64,000 bases of DNA from CAZGAQ01 sp964523405 (GTDB lineage: Bacteria; Planctomycetota; Phycisphaerae; UBA1845; Fen-1342): assembly GCA_964523405.1 (NCBI GenBank), contig CAZGAQ010000026.1, forward strand, positions 1 through 64,000, given 5' to 3'. The notes under the pieces are model-generated. The model was not told the origin of the DNA, searched no databases, and saw nothing but the letters and a program-made list of their open reading frames with translations. Positions 42,005 to 51,608 of this stretch are shown piece after piece. The translations under genes and the position numbers were made by a program. The stretch's first letter is position 1. Every line of letters begins with the position of its first letter.

Positions 42005-43276
42005 ATGACCGCCTATTGCCGAGTGCTTGTCGCGTCGTTGGTGCTGGCGACCGCCGCCGTAGCCTGCGGGCAGGAGATCCCCAATCTGCCGCATGCCGTC
42101 TTGGGCGAGAAGGCCCCCGGTATCTGGTATTTCAACAGCGACAAGGACAAGGGGGAGAACCTGATGGACAAGTACCGGGACAAGGTCCTGATCCTGTTCT
42201 TTTTCCGCACGGACAATAGCGCTTCCGACGAAGCGGTCCCGGTCGTGAACAAGATCTACAAGAACTTTCAGAAGAAGGGCGTGGACGTCATCGCGTTTTC
42301 TCCGGAGAAGAAGGAGCGCGTCGAGCAGTACGTCAAGGCCAAGGAGATGAACTACACGTTCGGCGCGGGCGGCTTGCTGCACTTGATCTATGACATTCCG
42401 GCGCCACCGTACGTGTGTCTGATCGATACGCAGGGCGTCTTCACGGCACGCTTCCACGCGCTGGACAACCTCGAAGACCGCCTGCAGGCGCAACTGCAGA
42501 AGACCCCCCCGCGCGGCGCGGACCCCGAGAGCCTCAAGAAGCGCCTCAAGCAGGCGCAGACACTGCTGGATGGCAACGACGTCGGCCGGGCGTTCACCAT
42601 TGCGCGCGATATCAACGGGATCGCGGACAAGGAAAGCAGCCTCGCGGACAACGTGAAGAAGCTCATGGACAAGGCCACGGAAGAGGCGAAGAAGCTCCTC
42701 AGCGAGGCCAAGAAGAACGCCGAGGCCAAGGAATACGACAAGGCCTTCAAGGTCCTGGCCGACCTGAGCGTGCGCTTTGAGAACACCGACCTGCAGAAGG
42801 ATGTGGAGGTCGAGCTCTCGCGGCTGCTCGGCGACCGGGACCTGAAGCCGCGTGTGCAGCGGGCCAAGGACAACGCCAAGGGCGAGTTGCTGAACGACGA
42901 GGCGGCCGACCTGGCCGAGGTCGATCGCTACATCGAGGCGATCGAGCGCTATCGCGACGTCACGGAGAAGTACCCGGACACCGAGGCCGCCAAGAAGGCC
43001 GAAGCGGCGATGGACAAGTTGAACTCGGATCCGAAGGTGAAGGTGGAGATCACCAAGCGCAGCGAGGCCGACGAAGCGGATCGCTGGCTGGACCTGGGTG
43101 ATCGGTACCGGCGGGCCAAGCTCTACGCCCAGGCGCGCGACTACTACGAGAAGGTGATTAGCACGCATCCGGACAGTCGGGCGGCCGGCAAGGCGAAGGA
43201 GCGGCTCAGCGATCTGCCGGCCGACGAGGACAGCGAGGAATCGTCGGAGCCGGCTAACAGCGAGAAGAAGCCTTAG
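42005..43276 (+). CDS. Exported thioredoxin-fold protein with C-terminal TPR-like repeats
   Basis: A 423-residue protein with a signal peptide ending near AVACGQE. The thioredoxin/AhpC-TSA-like domain (about residues 35-150) has GIWYFNSDKDKG, KVLILFFFRTDNSASDEA, VIAFSPEKKERVEQYV and a cis-proline-like IPAPPYVCLIDTQG. The usual CxxC is replaced by FRTDNSAS, so it is not a classical thiol oxidoreductase. The rest is a charged helical region with TPR-like units (AIERYRDVTEKYPDTEAAKK, ARDYYEKVISTHPDSRAAGK). Divergent from the selenoprotein. Confidence 0.82.
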   Translation: MTAYCRVLVASLVLATAAVACGQEIPNLPHAVLGEKAPGIWYFNSDKDKGENLMDKYRDKVLILFFFRTDNSASDEAVPVVNKIYKNFQKKGVDVIAFSPEKKERVEQYVKAKEMNYTFGAGGLLHLIYDIPAPPYVCLIDTQGVFTARFHALDNLEDRLQAQLQKTPPRGADPESLKKRLKQAQTLLDGNDVGRAFTIARDINGIADKESSLADNVKKLMDKATEEAKKLLSEAKKNAEAKEYDKAFKVLADLSVRFENTDLQKDVEVELSRLLGDRDLKPRVQRAKDNAKGELLNDEAADLAEVDRYIEAIERYRDVTEKYPDTEAAKKAEAAMDKLNSDPKVKVEITKRSEADEADRWLDLGDRYRRAKLYAQARDYYEKVISTHPDSRAAGKAKERLSDLPADEDSEESSEPANSEKKP

Positions 43277-43625
43277 CGCGCAGGGTGGATGTTCGGCTCG
43301 TGAGCGATTGCGCGGTGGCGGTCGGGCAGAGGGCACGCTGGCGGTAAAGGGCCTGCCAAAACACCGGGGGGCGTGGTCGCCGCGATTCTCCCCGAGGCCT
43401 GCCAGCACACGACCGCTGCCTCCTGCGGCGGCGAGTGTCAGTTTGGCAGGGCGGTACCGCTCAAGAAGGGGGCGCATTCTGGCCGCTAGTGCCTATAAGA
43501 TCATTTATTGCAAGTCTTTGCATTGATTTCCGCCGCGCCCCGCGTCTGGTACCGACCTTGCATCCTGCCCCCTGTGCTGGCGCCGCGCCCGCAGTTCAAG
43601 GGCGTGCCGGCAAAGGGAGACTAGG
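43277..43625. other. Leader region upstream of dnaK
   Basis: About 349 bases with no gene. Bases 43490-43530 are unusually AT-rich for this genome and hold TATAAG (43494), plus a small palindrome TGCAA-GTCT-TTGCA (43509-43522). No CIRCE operator and no clear sigma-32 promoter were recognised. Likely contains the dnaK promoter. GGGAGA lies before the ATG. Confidence 0.45.
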
Positions 43626-45545
43626 ATGTCGAAGATCATTGGTATCGACCTCGGTACGACGAACTCGGTCGTCGCGATCATGGAAGGCGGACAGCCGAAA
43701 GTCCTGATTAATGACGCGGGCTCACGTCTGACGCCTTCGGTGGTTGGCTTCACGGACAAGGGCGAACGGCTGGTCGGCCAGCGTGCCAGAAACCAGCAGG
43801 TCACCAACCCGCAGAACACCGTATTCTCGATCAAGCGGTTCATGGGCCGCCGCCACGACGAAGTGTCGGCCGAAGAGAAGACCGTCCCGTATCGCATCGT
43901 CGGCGGGCCGCAGGAGTTGGTCCGTGTCCGCATCGGGGACAAGGAATACGCCCCGCCGGAAATCTCGGCGATGATTCTGCGTGACCTGAAGGCGACGGCC
44001 GAGCGATATCTGGGCGAGACGGTGGAGCGCGCCGTAATCACCGTCCCGGCGTATTTCAACGACTCGCAGCGCCAAGCCACCAAAGAGGCCGGGCAGATCG
44101 CCGGGCTAAAGGTCGAGCGCATCATCAACGAGCCGACCGCGGCGGCGCTGGCGTATGGCCTGGAGAAGAAGGCCAACGAGAAGATTGCGGTCTTCGACCT
44201 GGGCGGCGGGACGTTCGACATTTCGATCCTCGATGTGGGCGACAACGTCTTCGAGGTGCTGAGCACGAACGGCGATACGCACCTGGGTGGCGATGACTAC
44301 GATGAGGAGCTGATCAAGTACGTGGCGGAGGAGTTCCGCAAGAAGGAAGGCATCGACCTGCGCAAGGACCCGATGGCGCTGCAACGGCTCAAGGAGGCGT
44401 GCGAGCGTGCCAAGTGCGAGCTGTCGGGCAGCCTCGAGACCACGCTGAACCTGCCGTACATCAGCGCGGACGCCAGCGGTCCCAAGCACCTGCAGATGAC
44501 GCTCACGCGGGCGAAGTTCGAGCAGCTCACCGAGCCCTTGACGGAGCGCTGCCGCGGGCCGGTGCTGCGGGCGCTGCAGGATGCCAAGCTCACGCCCAAG
44601 GACATCGACGAGGTGGTGCTCGTGGGCGGCTCGACGCGCATGCCCTCGGCGCAGCGCCTCGTGAAGGAAATCTTCGGCAAGGAGCCGAACCGCAGCATCA
44701 ATCCGGACGAGGTGGTTGCCGTCGGCGCGGCCATCCAAGGCGCCGTGTTGTCCGGTGAGAAGTCGGATATCGTGCTGCTCGACGTGACGCCGCTATCGCT
44801 GGGCGTGGAGACACTCGGCGGCGTGATGACGGTGCTCATTCCGCGCAACACGACGATCCCGACCAGCAAAAAGGAGACGTTCTCGACGGCGGCCGACCAC
44901 CAGCCGGCGGTCGACATCCACGTGCTGCAGGGCGAGCGGAAGATGGCGGAGTCCAACCGGACGCTGGGGCGTTTCCAGCTCACCGGCATCCCGCCGGCCC
45001 CGCGCGGCGTGCCGAAGATCGAGGTCACCTTCGACATCGACGCGAACGGCATCCTCAACGTGTCGGCCAAGGACCTCGGCACAGGCAAGGAGCAGTCGAT
45101 CGAGATCAAGGCGTCGAGCGGCCTCTCCGAGCAGGAAGTCGACCGCATGGTCAAGGAAGCGGAGTCCCACGCGGCCGACGACGAAGCCAAGAAGCGGCTG
45201 ATCGATTTGCGCAACCAGGGCGACCAGCTGGTGTACTCGACCGAGAAGATGCTGAGCGAGCACGGCGCCAAGGTGGACGCCGGGACGCGCACGACGATCG
45301 AGCAGGCGAGCAATCGCCTCAAGGACGCGCTGAAGGGCGACGACCCGAACGCGATCGAAAAGGCCATCAAGGACCTGACGGAGGCGTCTTACAAGGTTGG
45401 CGAAGCGGTCTACAAGTCCGCGCAGGCGGCCGGAGCCGCGGCCGGCGGACCGCCGCCGGGCCCCGGCACACCGGGCGGCGAGCCGCCGCACGGCCCCGCG
45501 GGTGGCGACGACGTGATCGACGCCGAGTTTGAAGTGAAGAAGTAA
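43626..45545 (+). CDS. dnaK: Chaperone Hsp70 (DnaK)
   Basis: A 639-residue chaperone with N-terminal IIGIDLGTTNSVVAIMEGG (ATP phosphate-1), VPAYFNDSQRQATKEAG, AVFDLGGGTFDISILDV (phosphate-2), VLVGGSTRMPSAQRLVKEIF and the interdomain linker DIVLLDVTPLSLGVETLGG. The substrate-binding domain has FQLTGIPPAPRGVPKIEV. The tail is Gly/Pro-rich and ends VIDAEFEVKK. grpE and dnaJ are not adjacent. A terminator-like hairpin follows. Confidence 0.97.
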   Translation: MSKIIGIDLGTTNSVVAIMEGGQPKVLINDAGSRLTPSVVGFTDKGERLVGQRARNQQVTNPQNTVFSIKRFMGRRHDEVSAEEKTVPYRIVGGPQELVRVRIGDKEYAPPEISAMILRDLKATAERYLGETVERAVITVPAYFNDSQRQATKEAGQIAGLKVERIINEPTAAALAYGLEKKANEKIAVFDLGGGTFDISILDVGDNVFEVLSTNGDTHLGGDDYDEELIKYVAEEFRKKEGIDLRKDPMALQRLKEACERAKCELSGSLETTLNLPYISADASGPKHLQMTLTRAKFEQLTEPLTERCRGPVLRALQDAKLTPKDIDEVVLVGGSTRMPSAQRLVKEIFGKEPNRSINPDEVVAVGAAIQGAVLSGEKSDIVLLDVTPLSLGVETLGGVMTVLIPRNTTIPTSKKETFSTAADHQPAVDIHVLQGERKMAESNRTLGRFQLTGIPPAPRGVPKIEVTFDIDANGILNVSAKDLGTGKEQSIEIKASSGLSEQEVDRMVKEAESHAADDEAKKRLIDLRNQGDQLVYSTEKMLSEHGAKVDAGTRTTIEQASNRLKDALKGDDPNAIEKAIKDLTEASYKVGEAVYKSAQAAGAAAGGPPPGPGTPGGEPPHGPAGGDDVIDAEFEVKK

Positions 45546-45568
45546 GCGCGCTCCGCAAGAGAGAATAG

Positions 45569-45600
45569 GCGGCGTTCGGCCTGCGCCGGACGCCGCTGTG
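45569..45600 (+). terminator. Strong hairpin after dnaK
   Basis: A 12-base stem (45569-45580 with 45585-45596, one G-U pair) and a CTGC loop, followed by TGTG. The stem is strong though the T tract is poor. Confidence 0.55.
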
Positions 45601-45761
45601 TTGCGCGCACCGCGCGGTGACGAGGAAATGTCGGGAACGCCCGCGTAATGGTCTGAGGGGGGGAGCGAAAGTGCGGCCGAGAGACCCGTCGATCCGGGCT
45701 TCACAAGCGGGGAGGAAATGACGAAAATACTGGTTTGCGCCGCGCGGCGGCGGGAGAGCGG

Positions 45762-46616
45762 ATGACTGCCCTGCTTTATGACCTGTTGGCGGTGGATTTG
45801 GACGGCACGCTGCTGGGCGCCGAGAGCGTCCTGCCGGCGGAGAACCGCGCTGCGCTGCACCGCGCCCACGAGGCCGGGCTGAAGATCGTAGTGTGCACCG
45901 GGCGGGCGTTCACGGAGACGCGGCCGGTACTGGAGCAGATCGGGCTGGACCTGGACGCGACGGTGACGGTGTTTGGGGCGCTCGTCAGCGACGCGCGGAC
46001 GGGGCGGACGCTGGAACGGACGGCGCTGAGCGAGGAGACGGCGCGGGCCGCGACCGCGTGGTTTGGGATGCGGGGTTACCCGGTGCTGTGGCTGACGGAC
46101 CCGGATGAGGCCGGCACGGACGGCTACATGGTGGACGGGCCGCACCGGCATCCGGCGGTCGACACGTGGCTGGAGCGGTCGCACTGTGACGTGGCGTGCG
46201 TGCCGGTGCTGCCGGAAGACGCGGCGGCGCCGGTCCGGCTGTCGGTGATTGACGACAGCGAGCGCTTGGAGGATGTGTCGGCGCGGCTGCGCGAGGAATT
46301 CAACGGGCGGCTGAAGCACAATGTGCTGCACGCGCCACCGTACAAGTTGTCGCTCATTGAGGCGTTCGCGCCACCAGTGAACAAGTGGTACGGAATCGAG
46401 AAACTCTGCCGGAAATGGGGGCTTGATCGGACGCGGACGGTAGCGGTCGGTGACGACGTCAACGACCTGGAGATGATCCGGCAAGCTGCGCTGGGGGTGG
46501 CGATGGGGAACGCCAAGCCGGAGGTTAAGGCGGCGGCGCGGAAGGTGACCGCGACGAACGAGGAGTGCGGTGTGGCCGTACTGATCGAGGAGCTGTTGAG
46601 CGGGCGGGGCGGGTAG
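45762..46616 (+). CDS. Cof-type HAD hydrolase
   Basis: A 284-residue phosphatase of the HAD IIB (Cof) subfamily. Motif I is LLAVDLDGTLLG, motif II is IVVCTGRAF, motif III lysine lies near PPVNKWYGI, and motif IV is VAVGDDVNDLEMI. The cap domain sits between motifs II and III. Such enzymes dephosphorylate sugar phosphates or flavin/PLP phosphates; the substrate is not readable. GGGAGAG precedes the ATG. Confidence 0.9.
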   Translation: MTALLYDLLAVDLDGTLLGAESVLPAENRAALHRAHEAGLKIVVCTGRAFTETRPVLEQIGLDLDATVTVFGALVSDARTGRTLERTALSEETARAATAWFGMRGYPVLWLTDPDEAGTDGYMVDGPHRHPAVDTWLERSHCDVACVPVLPEDAAAPVRLSVIDDSERLEDVSARLREEFNGRLKHNVLHAPPYKLSLIEAFAPPVNKWYGIEKLCRKWGLDRTRTVAVGDDVNDLEMIRQAALGVAMGNAKPEVKAAARKVTATNEECGVAVLIEELLSGRGG

Positions 46617-46668
46617 CGCGGCGGGCGCGGGCAGTGCCGGACCGTTAACGAGGAGCAAGCGAGGATTC

Positions 46669-47382
46669 ATGGCACCGTATGCAAGAGTGGAAGAGGTGCT
46701 GACGCTGGTGGTGGGCGGGGCCGTGGTCGCGCTGGTGGCGGTCTTGGGCGGATGGTGGGCACTGGTGCCGGGGGCGGTGGTGGCGTTTCTCCTATCGTTC
46801 TATCGCGATCCGCCGCGCCGCGTGCCGCGGGGCGACAACCTGATCATCTCGCCAGCGGACGGCAAGGTGGTCGAGATCACGCGGAACTTGACGGGGCCGG
46901 ACGGGCAACCGGCGCTGAAGATCATGGTGTTTCTGAGCGTGTTCAACGTGCACGTGAACCGGGCGCCGTGTGCGGGGCGGGTGCGGGCAGTGGAGTATCG
47001 GCCGGGGCAGTTCCTGAATGCGCTGCGGCCGGAAGCGGACACGCGGAACGAGGCGAACACGCTGTTGCTCGAGCCGGCGGCGCCGCTGGTGGGGCCGATT
47101 CGGATTCGACAGATTGCGGGGGTGCTGGCGCGGCGCATCGTGTGCGCGGCGCGCAGCGGGGATTCTCTGACGGCGGGACAGCGCTATGGTATGATCAAGC
47201 TTGGCTCGCGCACGGAGATTCTGCTGCCCGAGCACCCGGATTGGGAGATCCTGGTGCGGGTGGGAGCGAAAGTGAAGGGCGGCCTGACGGTGCTGGCCCG
47301 GTTGGCCGCGGGGAGCGGTGTACCGGCGCCGCACGGCGTGCAGACGGCGCAGAGTGACGCGCATGCCGGGCGCAGCCAGTGA
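46669..47382 (+). CDS. psd: Phosphatidylserine decarboxylase, short (archaeal-type) form
   Basis: A 237-residue membrane-associated enzyme making phosphatidylethanolamine. Two hydrophobic N-terminal segments (residues about 10-45) are followed by FYRDPPRRVPRG, ISPADGKVVEI, VFLSVFNVHVNRAP, RNEANTLLLE and the self-cleavage site in MIKLGSRTEI, where the serine becomes the pyruvoyl group. The order and short length fit the Psd type paired with archaeal-like pssA. pssA follows after 10 bases. Confidence 0.93.
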   Translation: MAPYARVEEVLTLVVGGAVVALVAVLGGWWALVPGAVVAFLLSFYRDPPRRVPRGDNLIISPADGKVVEITRNLTGPDGQPALKIMVFLSVFNVHVNRAPCAGRVRAVEYRPGQFLNALRPEADTRNEANTLLLEPAAPLVGPIRIRQIAGVLARRIVCAARSGDSLTAGQRYGMIKLGSRTEILLPEHPDWEILVRVGAKVKGGLTVLARLAAGSGVPAPHGVQTAQSDAHAGRSQ

Positions 47383-47392
47383 GAACAGCGAG

Positions 47393-48367
47393 ATGATCAT
47401 GTTTGACCGCGAAAAGCGTCGGCTACCCGAGGCCATGGGGATCGAGAACGTCCGCCCGCGCCGGCTCATCGGGATCAGTTTGCTGCCGTCGGCGTGCACG
47501 CTGGGCAATCTGCTGTGCGGGTTCGTCGCAATCGTCCTGTGTCTGCTGGCGATCCGAGCGGACTACGGTGGCTTCCCCCAGAACGTCTTTCGACACAAGC
47601 TGGAACAGCTTTTTCCCACGTACATTGCGGCCGGGGCGTACCTGATCGTGCTGGCGATGATTTTCGACGCCCTCGATGGCCGGTTGGCGCGGATTACCCG
47701 GCGGACAAGCGAATTCGGGGCACAGCTCGATTCGTTGTCGGATATTGTCAGCTTCGGCGTGGCGCCGGTGATGCTGTTCATTACGCTGCTCCTGCGGCCG
47801 GTGGCGGACGGCGGGGAACGCGAGGTTTCGCCGCTGCTGTTGCGCGTGGGCATCGCGTGCGGGTTGATCTATGTGAGCTGTGCGGCGATCCGGCTCGCGC
47901 GCTACAACGCAGAGAACGTGAAATCGGAGTCGGCGCAGAAGAAATTCAGCGGGCTGCCGAGCCCTGGTGCGGCGGCGGCTGTCGTGGCACTGCTGGCGCT
48001 GCACGAGGATCTGCGGCATACCGGGTTCGTCCGGTGGGATGTGGACTGGGCCAATGTGTCGCGCTGGGTGATTGCGGGCAGCGCGCTGGTGCTGGGGCTG
48101 CTGATGGTGACGCGGCTGGACTACGTGCACGTGTTCAACGTGTACGTGCGGCGCAAGCAGCCGCCGTGGCACCTGTTCCTGGTGGCCGGGCTGGGTGTGC
48201 TGGCGTGGTACTGGTTCGAGCTGCTCCTGGTCGTGGCGGCGTTCGGGTACGTGCTCAGCGGACTCGCGATGAACGTGCGCCACTGGTGGCGTGGCGAGGC
48301 AAGGGTGGCACCGGCGGAGACGGGGGGCACGCTCGCGCCGGGACGTACGGGCGTGCATCCGCAGTAG
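47393..48367 (+). CDS. pssA: CDP-diacylglycerol-serine O-phosphatidyltransferase
   Basis: A 324-residue integral membrane enzyme making phosphatidylserine. The CDP-alcohol phosphotransferase motif is intact: FDALDGRLAR, then SEFGAQLDSLSD with the catalytic aspartates. About seven to eight membrane helices follow. It directly follows psd, so the two complete the route from CDP-diacylglycerol to phosphatidylethanolamine. An upstream in-frame ATG at 47363 would overlap psd. Confidence 0.94.
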   Translation: MIMFDREKRRLPEAMGIENVRPRRLIGISLLPSACTLGNLLCGFVAIVLCLLAIRADYGGFPQNVFRHKLEQLFPTYIAAGAYLIVLAMIFDALDGRLARITRRTSEFGAQLDSLSDIVSFGVAPVMLFITLLLRPVADGGEREVSPLLLRVGIACGLIYVSCAAIRLARYNAENVKSESAQKKFSGLPSPGAAAAVVALLALHEDLRHTGFVRWDVDWANVSRWVIAGSALVLGLLMVTRLDYVHVFNVYVRRKQPPWHLFLVAGLGVLAWYWFELLLVVAAFGYVLSGLAMNVRHWWRGEARVAPAETGGTLAPGRTGVHPQ

Positions 48368-48407
48368 TCGGCACGCGGGCGAGCGTAAGCGGTTGAAGGC
48401 GCAGGAG

Positions 48408-48436
48408 TTGCCGGGGTGACCCGGTTGGACTATATC
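48408..48436 (+). promoter_or_regulatory. Promoter for the Bat operon
   Basis: TTGCCG (48408-48413), 17-base spacer, TATATC (48431-48436), about 95 bases before the DUF58 ATG. Confidence 0.5.
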
Positions 48437-48530
48437 ATTGGGGAACGGGTCGGCGGCCTGGCGCGGTGTTGAGCGCCCGCGGCCGGCCGGTAGCGGCCAA
48501 CTGGCTGGAGTCAGGTGGTTGTAGGGTGCC

Positions 48531-49406
48531 ATGATCCCGGCTGAGATTCTGCGGAAAGTCCGCCGCATTCAGATCATCACTTCGGCGATGGTGAACGACG
48601 TCTTCGCCGGGCAGTACCATTCCGCCTTTAAAGGGCGCGGGATGGAGTTCGAGGAGGTCCGGGAGTACCAGCCGGGGGACGACGTTCGGACGATTGACTG
48701 GAACGTGACGGCGCGGACGGGGCGGCCGTTCGTGAAGAACTATCGCGAGGAGCGCGAGCTGACCGTGGTGCTGCTCGTCGATGTCAGCGCGTCGCAGGAT
48801 TTCGGGACGCGACAGCAGCTCAAACGGGAACTGGTGGCGGAATTGGGGGCGACGCTGGCGTTCTCGGCGATCCAGAACAACGACAAGGTCGCGATGATCC
48901 TCTTCACGGATCGCATCGAACGGTTCGTGCCGCCGCGGAAGGGGACACGGCACGTGCTGCGGGTGGTGCGCGAGCTGCTGTATCACGAGCCGCAGGGGAC
49001 GGGGACGGACGTGGCGGGGGCGCTGGAGTATCTTAATAGCGTCTTGCGGCGGCGGGCGGTGGTTTTTCTCATCAGCGACTTTCAGACGCCGGGCTTCACG
49101 GGGCCGCTGCGGGTGGTGCGGCACCGGCACGATCTGATCCCCGTGGTGGTGCGCGACCAGCGCGAGGCGGAACTGCCGGCGGTGCGATATCTGGAGTTGA
49201 GCGATCCGGAGACGGGGGCGCAGCTGCTGGTGGACACGAGTTCGCGGGCCTTCCGGCGGCGGTATGCGGAGTTGGCGCAGCAGCGCACGGCGGACTTGGT
49301 TGCGGAGTTCCGGCGGCTGCGGATCGACTCGCTGCAAGTCAGCACGGGGGACTCGTTCATCGAACCCTTGATGACGTTTTTTCGGCGGAGGGGAGCGCGG
49401 CGGTGA
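48531..49406 (+). CDS. DUF58 domain protein of a Bat operon
   Basis: A 291-residue protein with the DUF58 core: FKGRGMEFEEVREYQPGDD, RTIDWNVTARTG, and LLVDVSASQDFG (MIDAS-like DxSxS), LISDFQTPGF. First gene of a four-gene set whose members overlap by 4 bases or lie almost adjacent. In many bacteria a MoxR ATPase gene precedes DUF58; none does here. Function is presumed assembly or stress tolerance with BatA/B. Confidence 0.9.
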   Translation: MIPAEILRKVRRIQIITSAMVNDVFAGQYHSAFKGRGMEFEEVREYQPGDDVRTIDWNVTARTGRPFVKNYREERELTVVLLVDVSASQDFGTRQQLKRELVAELGATLAFSAIQNNDKVAMILFTDRIERFVPPRKGTRHVLRVVRELLYHEPQGTGTDVAGALEYLNSVLRRRAVVFLISDFQTPGFTGPLRVVRHRHDLIPVVVRDQREAELPAVRYLELSDPETGAQLLVDTSSRAFRRRYAELAQQRTADLVAEFRRLRIDSLQVSTGDSFIEPLMTFFRRRGARR

Positions 49407-50533
49407 GCGACAGCGGGTCGAACATGGCGCGTCAGGAGGGTCCGGCCGAGCGACAAGGCGGAATTGGGTGGCGCCGCATGAAGCGGCCGCGGGCGGCGGC
49501 GTGGCTGGTGGTAGGGCTGCTCGTCGGCGGCGTGGCCGGGCCGCCAAGCGGCTGCCGGCGGGACGGGGGAGCCGCAGCGGATGCGGCCAGCAGCACGGTG
49601 CAGCGCGGGGCGGTGAAGCTGGTCGTGACGGTGCAGCCCAAGACCGTGCGCGTCGGCGACCAGGTCCGCGTCGAGTTGCGCCTGGAGATGCCGAGCGCTT
49701 ATTCCGTAGTGTGGCCCGACGTGAAGGATTTCGGCGAGCTGCCGGTACGGATGCTGGAAACGTCCGAGCCGCAGCCGGGGGCGACGGGCTTCGTGTGGCG
49801 GCGGACGTTTGCGCTGGCGCCGGAGGAGGCGGGGGAAGTGGAGATTCCAGCGCTGAGCGTGAAGTGCGCGGCGCCGAGCACGACGACGATGCCGACAGGT
49901 TCGGTGCCCGTGGTGGTGTCGTCGCAGCCCGTGCAGGAGCTGACGAGCGAGGCGGTGAAGGTGCAGGTGGCGTCGACGCTGGACCCGAACGACACGCCGG
50001 CGCAGCCGCGCGACATCACGGAGACGTTGCTGCCGCCGCGGCCGCCGATGCCGTGGTGGCAGAAGGTGGCGATCGCGGGGGGGATCGTGGCGGTGCTGGC
50101 GGGCGCCTACGCAGGTTACCGGGGGGTGCGAGCGCGGCTGCTGCGCCCGCCGCCGCCGGTCCCGCCGGAGGTATGGGCGCTGCGGGAATTGCGGCAGCTC
50201 GGTACGGAGGACTGGGTGGGGCGCGGGCGCGTGCGGGAGTTCTACTACCGCGTGACGGAGATCGTACGCAGCTACATCGAGCGGAAGTTCGGGCTGGCGG
50301 CGCCAGAGATGACGACCGAGGAGTTCCTGACGATGCTGACGCGCAGCGCAGGGGTGCTGCCGTACGATGCGCTGCGACTGCGCGTGTTCATGGAGAGCTG
50401 CGACATGGTGAAATACGCCGCACTGACGCCGCGCCGCGAGGACGCCGAACAGACGCTCGGTACGGCGCGGGCGTTCGTCGATGCGACGGCCGCGGCGAGC
50501 GCACGCGCGCAGGAACGAGTGGCCACAGGCTGA
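49403..50533 (+). CDS. BatD-like membrane protein with DUF4381-type C-terminus
   Basis: A 376-residue protein. GTG start within the DUF58 stop (GTGA). A signal or anchor segment (AAWLVVGLLVGGVAGPPSGC) ends in a cysteine. The periplasmic beta domain (VKLVVTVQPKTVRVGDQVRV, WRRTFALAPEEAGEVEIPAL) resembles BatD. A second membrane segment (VAIAGGIVAVLAGAYAGYRG) is followed by a cytoplasmic helical tail with WALRELRQLG and FYYRVTEIVRSYIERKFG, as in DUF4381. Confidence 0.82.
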   Translation: MSDSGSNMARQEGPAERQGGIGWRRMKRPRAAAWLVVGLLVGGVAGPPSGCRRDGGAAADAASSTVQRGAVKLVVTVQPKTVRVGDQVRVELRLEMPSAYSVVWPDVKDFGELPVRMLETSEPQPGATGFVWRRTFALAPEEAGEVEIPALSVKCAAPSTTTMPTGSVPVVVSSQPVQELTSEAVKVQVASTLDPNDTPAQPRDITETLLPPRPPMPWWQKVAIAGGIVAVLAGAYAGYRGVRARLLRPPPPVPPEVWALRELRQLGTEDWVGRGRVREFYYRVTEIVRSYIERKFGLAAPEMTTEEFLTMLTRSAGVLPYDALRLRVFMESCDMVKYAALTPRREDAEQTLGTARAFVDATAAASARAQERVATG

Positions 50534-50534
50534 T

Positions 50535-51608
50535 ATGACTCCGGTTCATCTACCGCTGACGCCCGAATGGCTCTACTGGCCACACCCGTGGGTGTGGACG
50601 CTGGTGCTGCTTGCGCTGCTGCCCGGGTTGTGGTGGCTGTGGTTGCGCCCACGGTGGCGGCCGGTGGTGCGGTTTTCGAGCCTGGAGCTGGTGCGGGCCG
50701 CGGGAGGGAGTTGGCGGCGGCACCTGCGACTGGCGCTGCCGATTCTGCGAACGGCGGCGCTGGCGTGTCTGATCGTGGCCGTGGCGCGGCCGCAAGCGCC
50801 GAATGAATCGCGGCGGGTGCTGGTCGAGGGGATTGCGATCCAGATGGTGATTGACACATCGGCCAGCATGATCGACACCGACCTGGCACCGCCGGGGCAA
50901 CGGGTGTCGCGGCTGGACGTGGTGAAGGATGTGTTCCGGCGCTTCGTAAAGGGGGACGACAAACTGCCGGGGCGTGTGAACGACCTGATCGGGATGATCC
51001 GGTTCGCGAAGTATGCGGACAGCGTGTGCCCGCTGACACTGGATCGGGAGGCGCTGCTGGGGGTGGTGGATCAGACGGACATTCCGATGGACCGGCTGGG
51101 GCGGCCGCTGGACGACTACAACGCCACGGCGATCGGGGACGGGCTTGGGCTGGCGGTGGAGCGGCTGAAGGACCTGAAGCGGACGACGGGCTCGGGGGAC
51201 CAACTCGTGATTCGGAGCAAGGTGGTCATTCTGCTGACGGACGGGGAGAACAACACGGGGATCATCACGCCGCAGCAGGCGGGGGAGCTGGCGGCGACGA
51301 ACGGGATTAAGGTGTACACGATCCTGGCAGGGACGGGGCAGAACCTGGGGTGGGGGCAGCGGGCGCGCGTGGACGACCGCGACCTGCGGCGGATTGCGGA
51401 GGTGACCGGCGGCAAGCACTACCTGGCCACGAACGCGAAGGCGCTGGCGGAAGTGTACGCGGATATCGACAAGCTGGAGCGGACGAAGACCGAAGAGCAC
51501 CGGTTCGTGGAGTGGAGTGAGCTGGCCTGGCCGTGGCTGGCGGCGGCGTTCGTGTGTCTGAGTGTGCAGACGCTGCTGGACGCGACGGTGCTGAGGAAGG
51601 TGCCGTGA
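50535..51608 (+). CDS. von Willebrand factor A membrane protein (BatA-like)
   Basis: A 357-residue inner membrane protein: N-terminal BatA-type region with two helices, a vWA domain with an intact MIDAS (MVIDTSASM, then DYNATAIGDG and LLTDGENNTG), and a C-terminal helix. It presents a metal-dependent binding domain, probably to the periplasm. Its stop codon shares one base with the next ATG (TGATG). Confidence 0.92.
   Translation: MTPVHLPLTPEWLYWPHPWVWTLVLLALLPGLWWLWLRPRWRPVVRFSSLELVRAAGGSWRRHLRLALPILRTAALACLIVAVARPQAPNESRRVLVEGIAIQMVIDTSASMIDTDLAPPGQRVSRLDVVKDVFRRFVKGDDKLPGRVNDLIGMIRFAKYADSVCPLTLDREALLGVVDQTDIPMDRLGRPLDDYNATAIGDGLGLAVERLKDLKRTTGSGDQLVIRSKVVILLTDGENNTGIITPQQAGELAATNGIKVYTILAGTGQNLGWGQRARVDDRDLRRIAEVTGGKHYLATNAKALAEVYADIDKLERTKTEEHRFVEWSELAWPWLAAAFVCLSVQTLLDATVLRKVP

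Noticed and set aside
43490..43530. CIRCE or sigma-32 control of dnaK
   Set aside because: The palindrome here is five bases per arm with a four-base gap, not a nine-base CIRCE, and no sigma-32 hexamers were found.
44793..46670. 625-codon minus-strand ORF across dnaK and the HAD gene
   Set aside because: Spans two well-supported plus-strand genes and the terminator between them; composition is a shadow.
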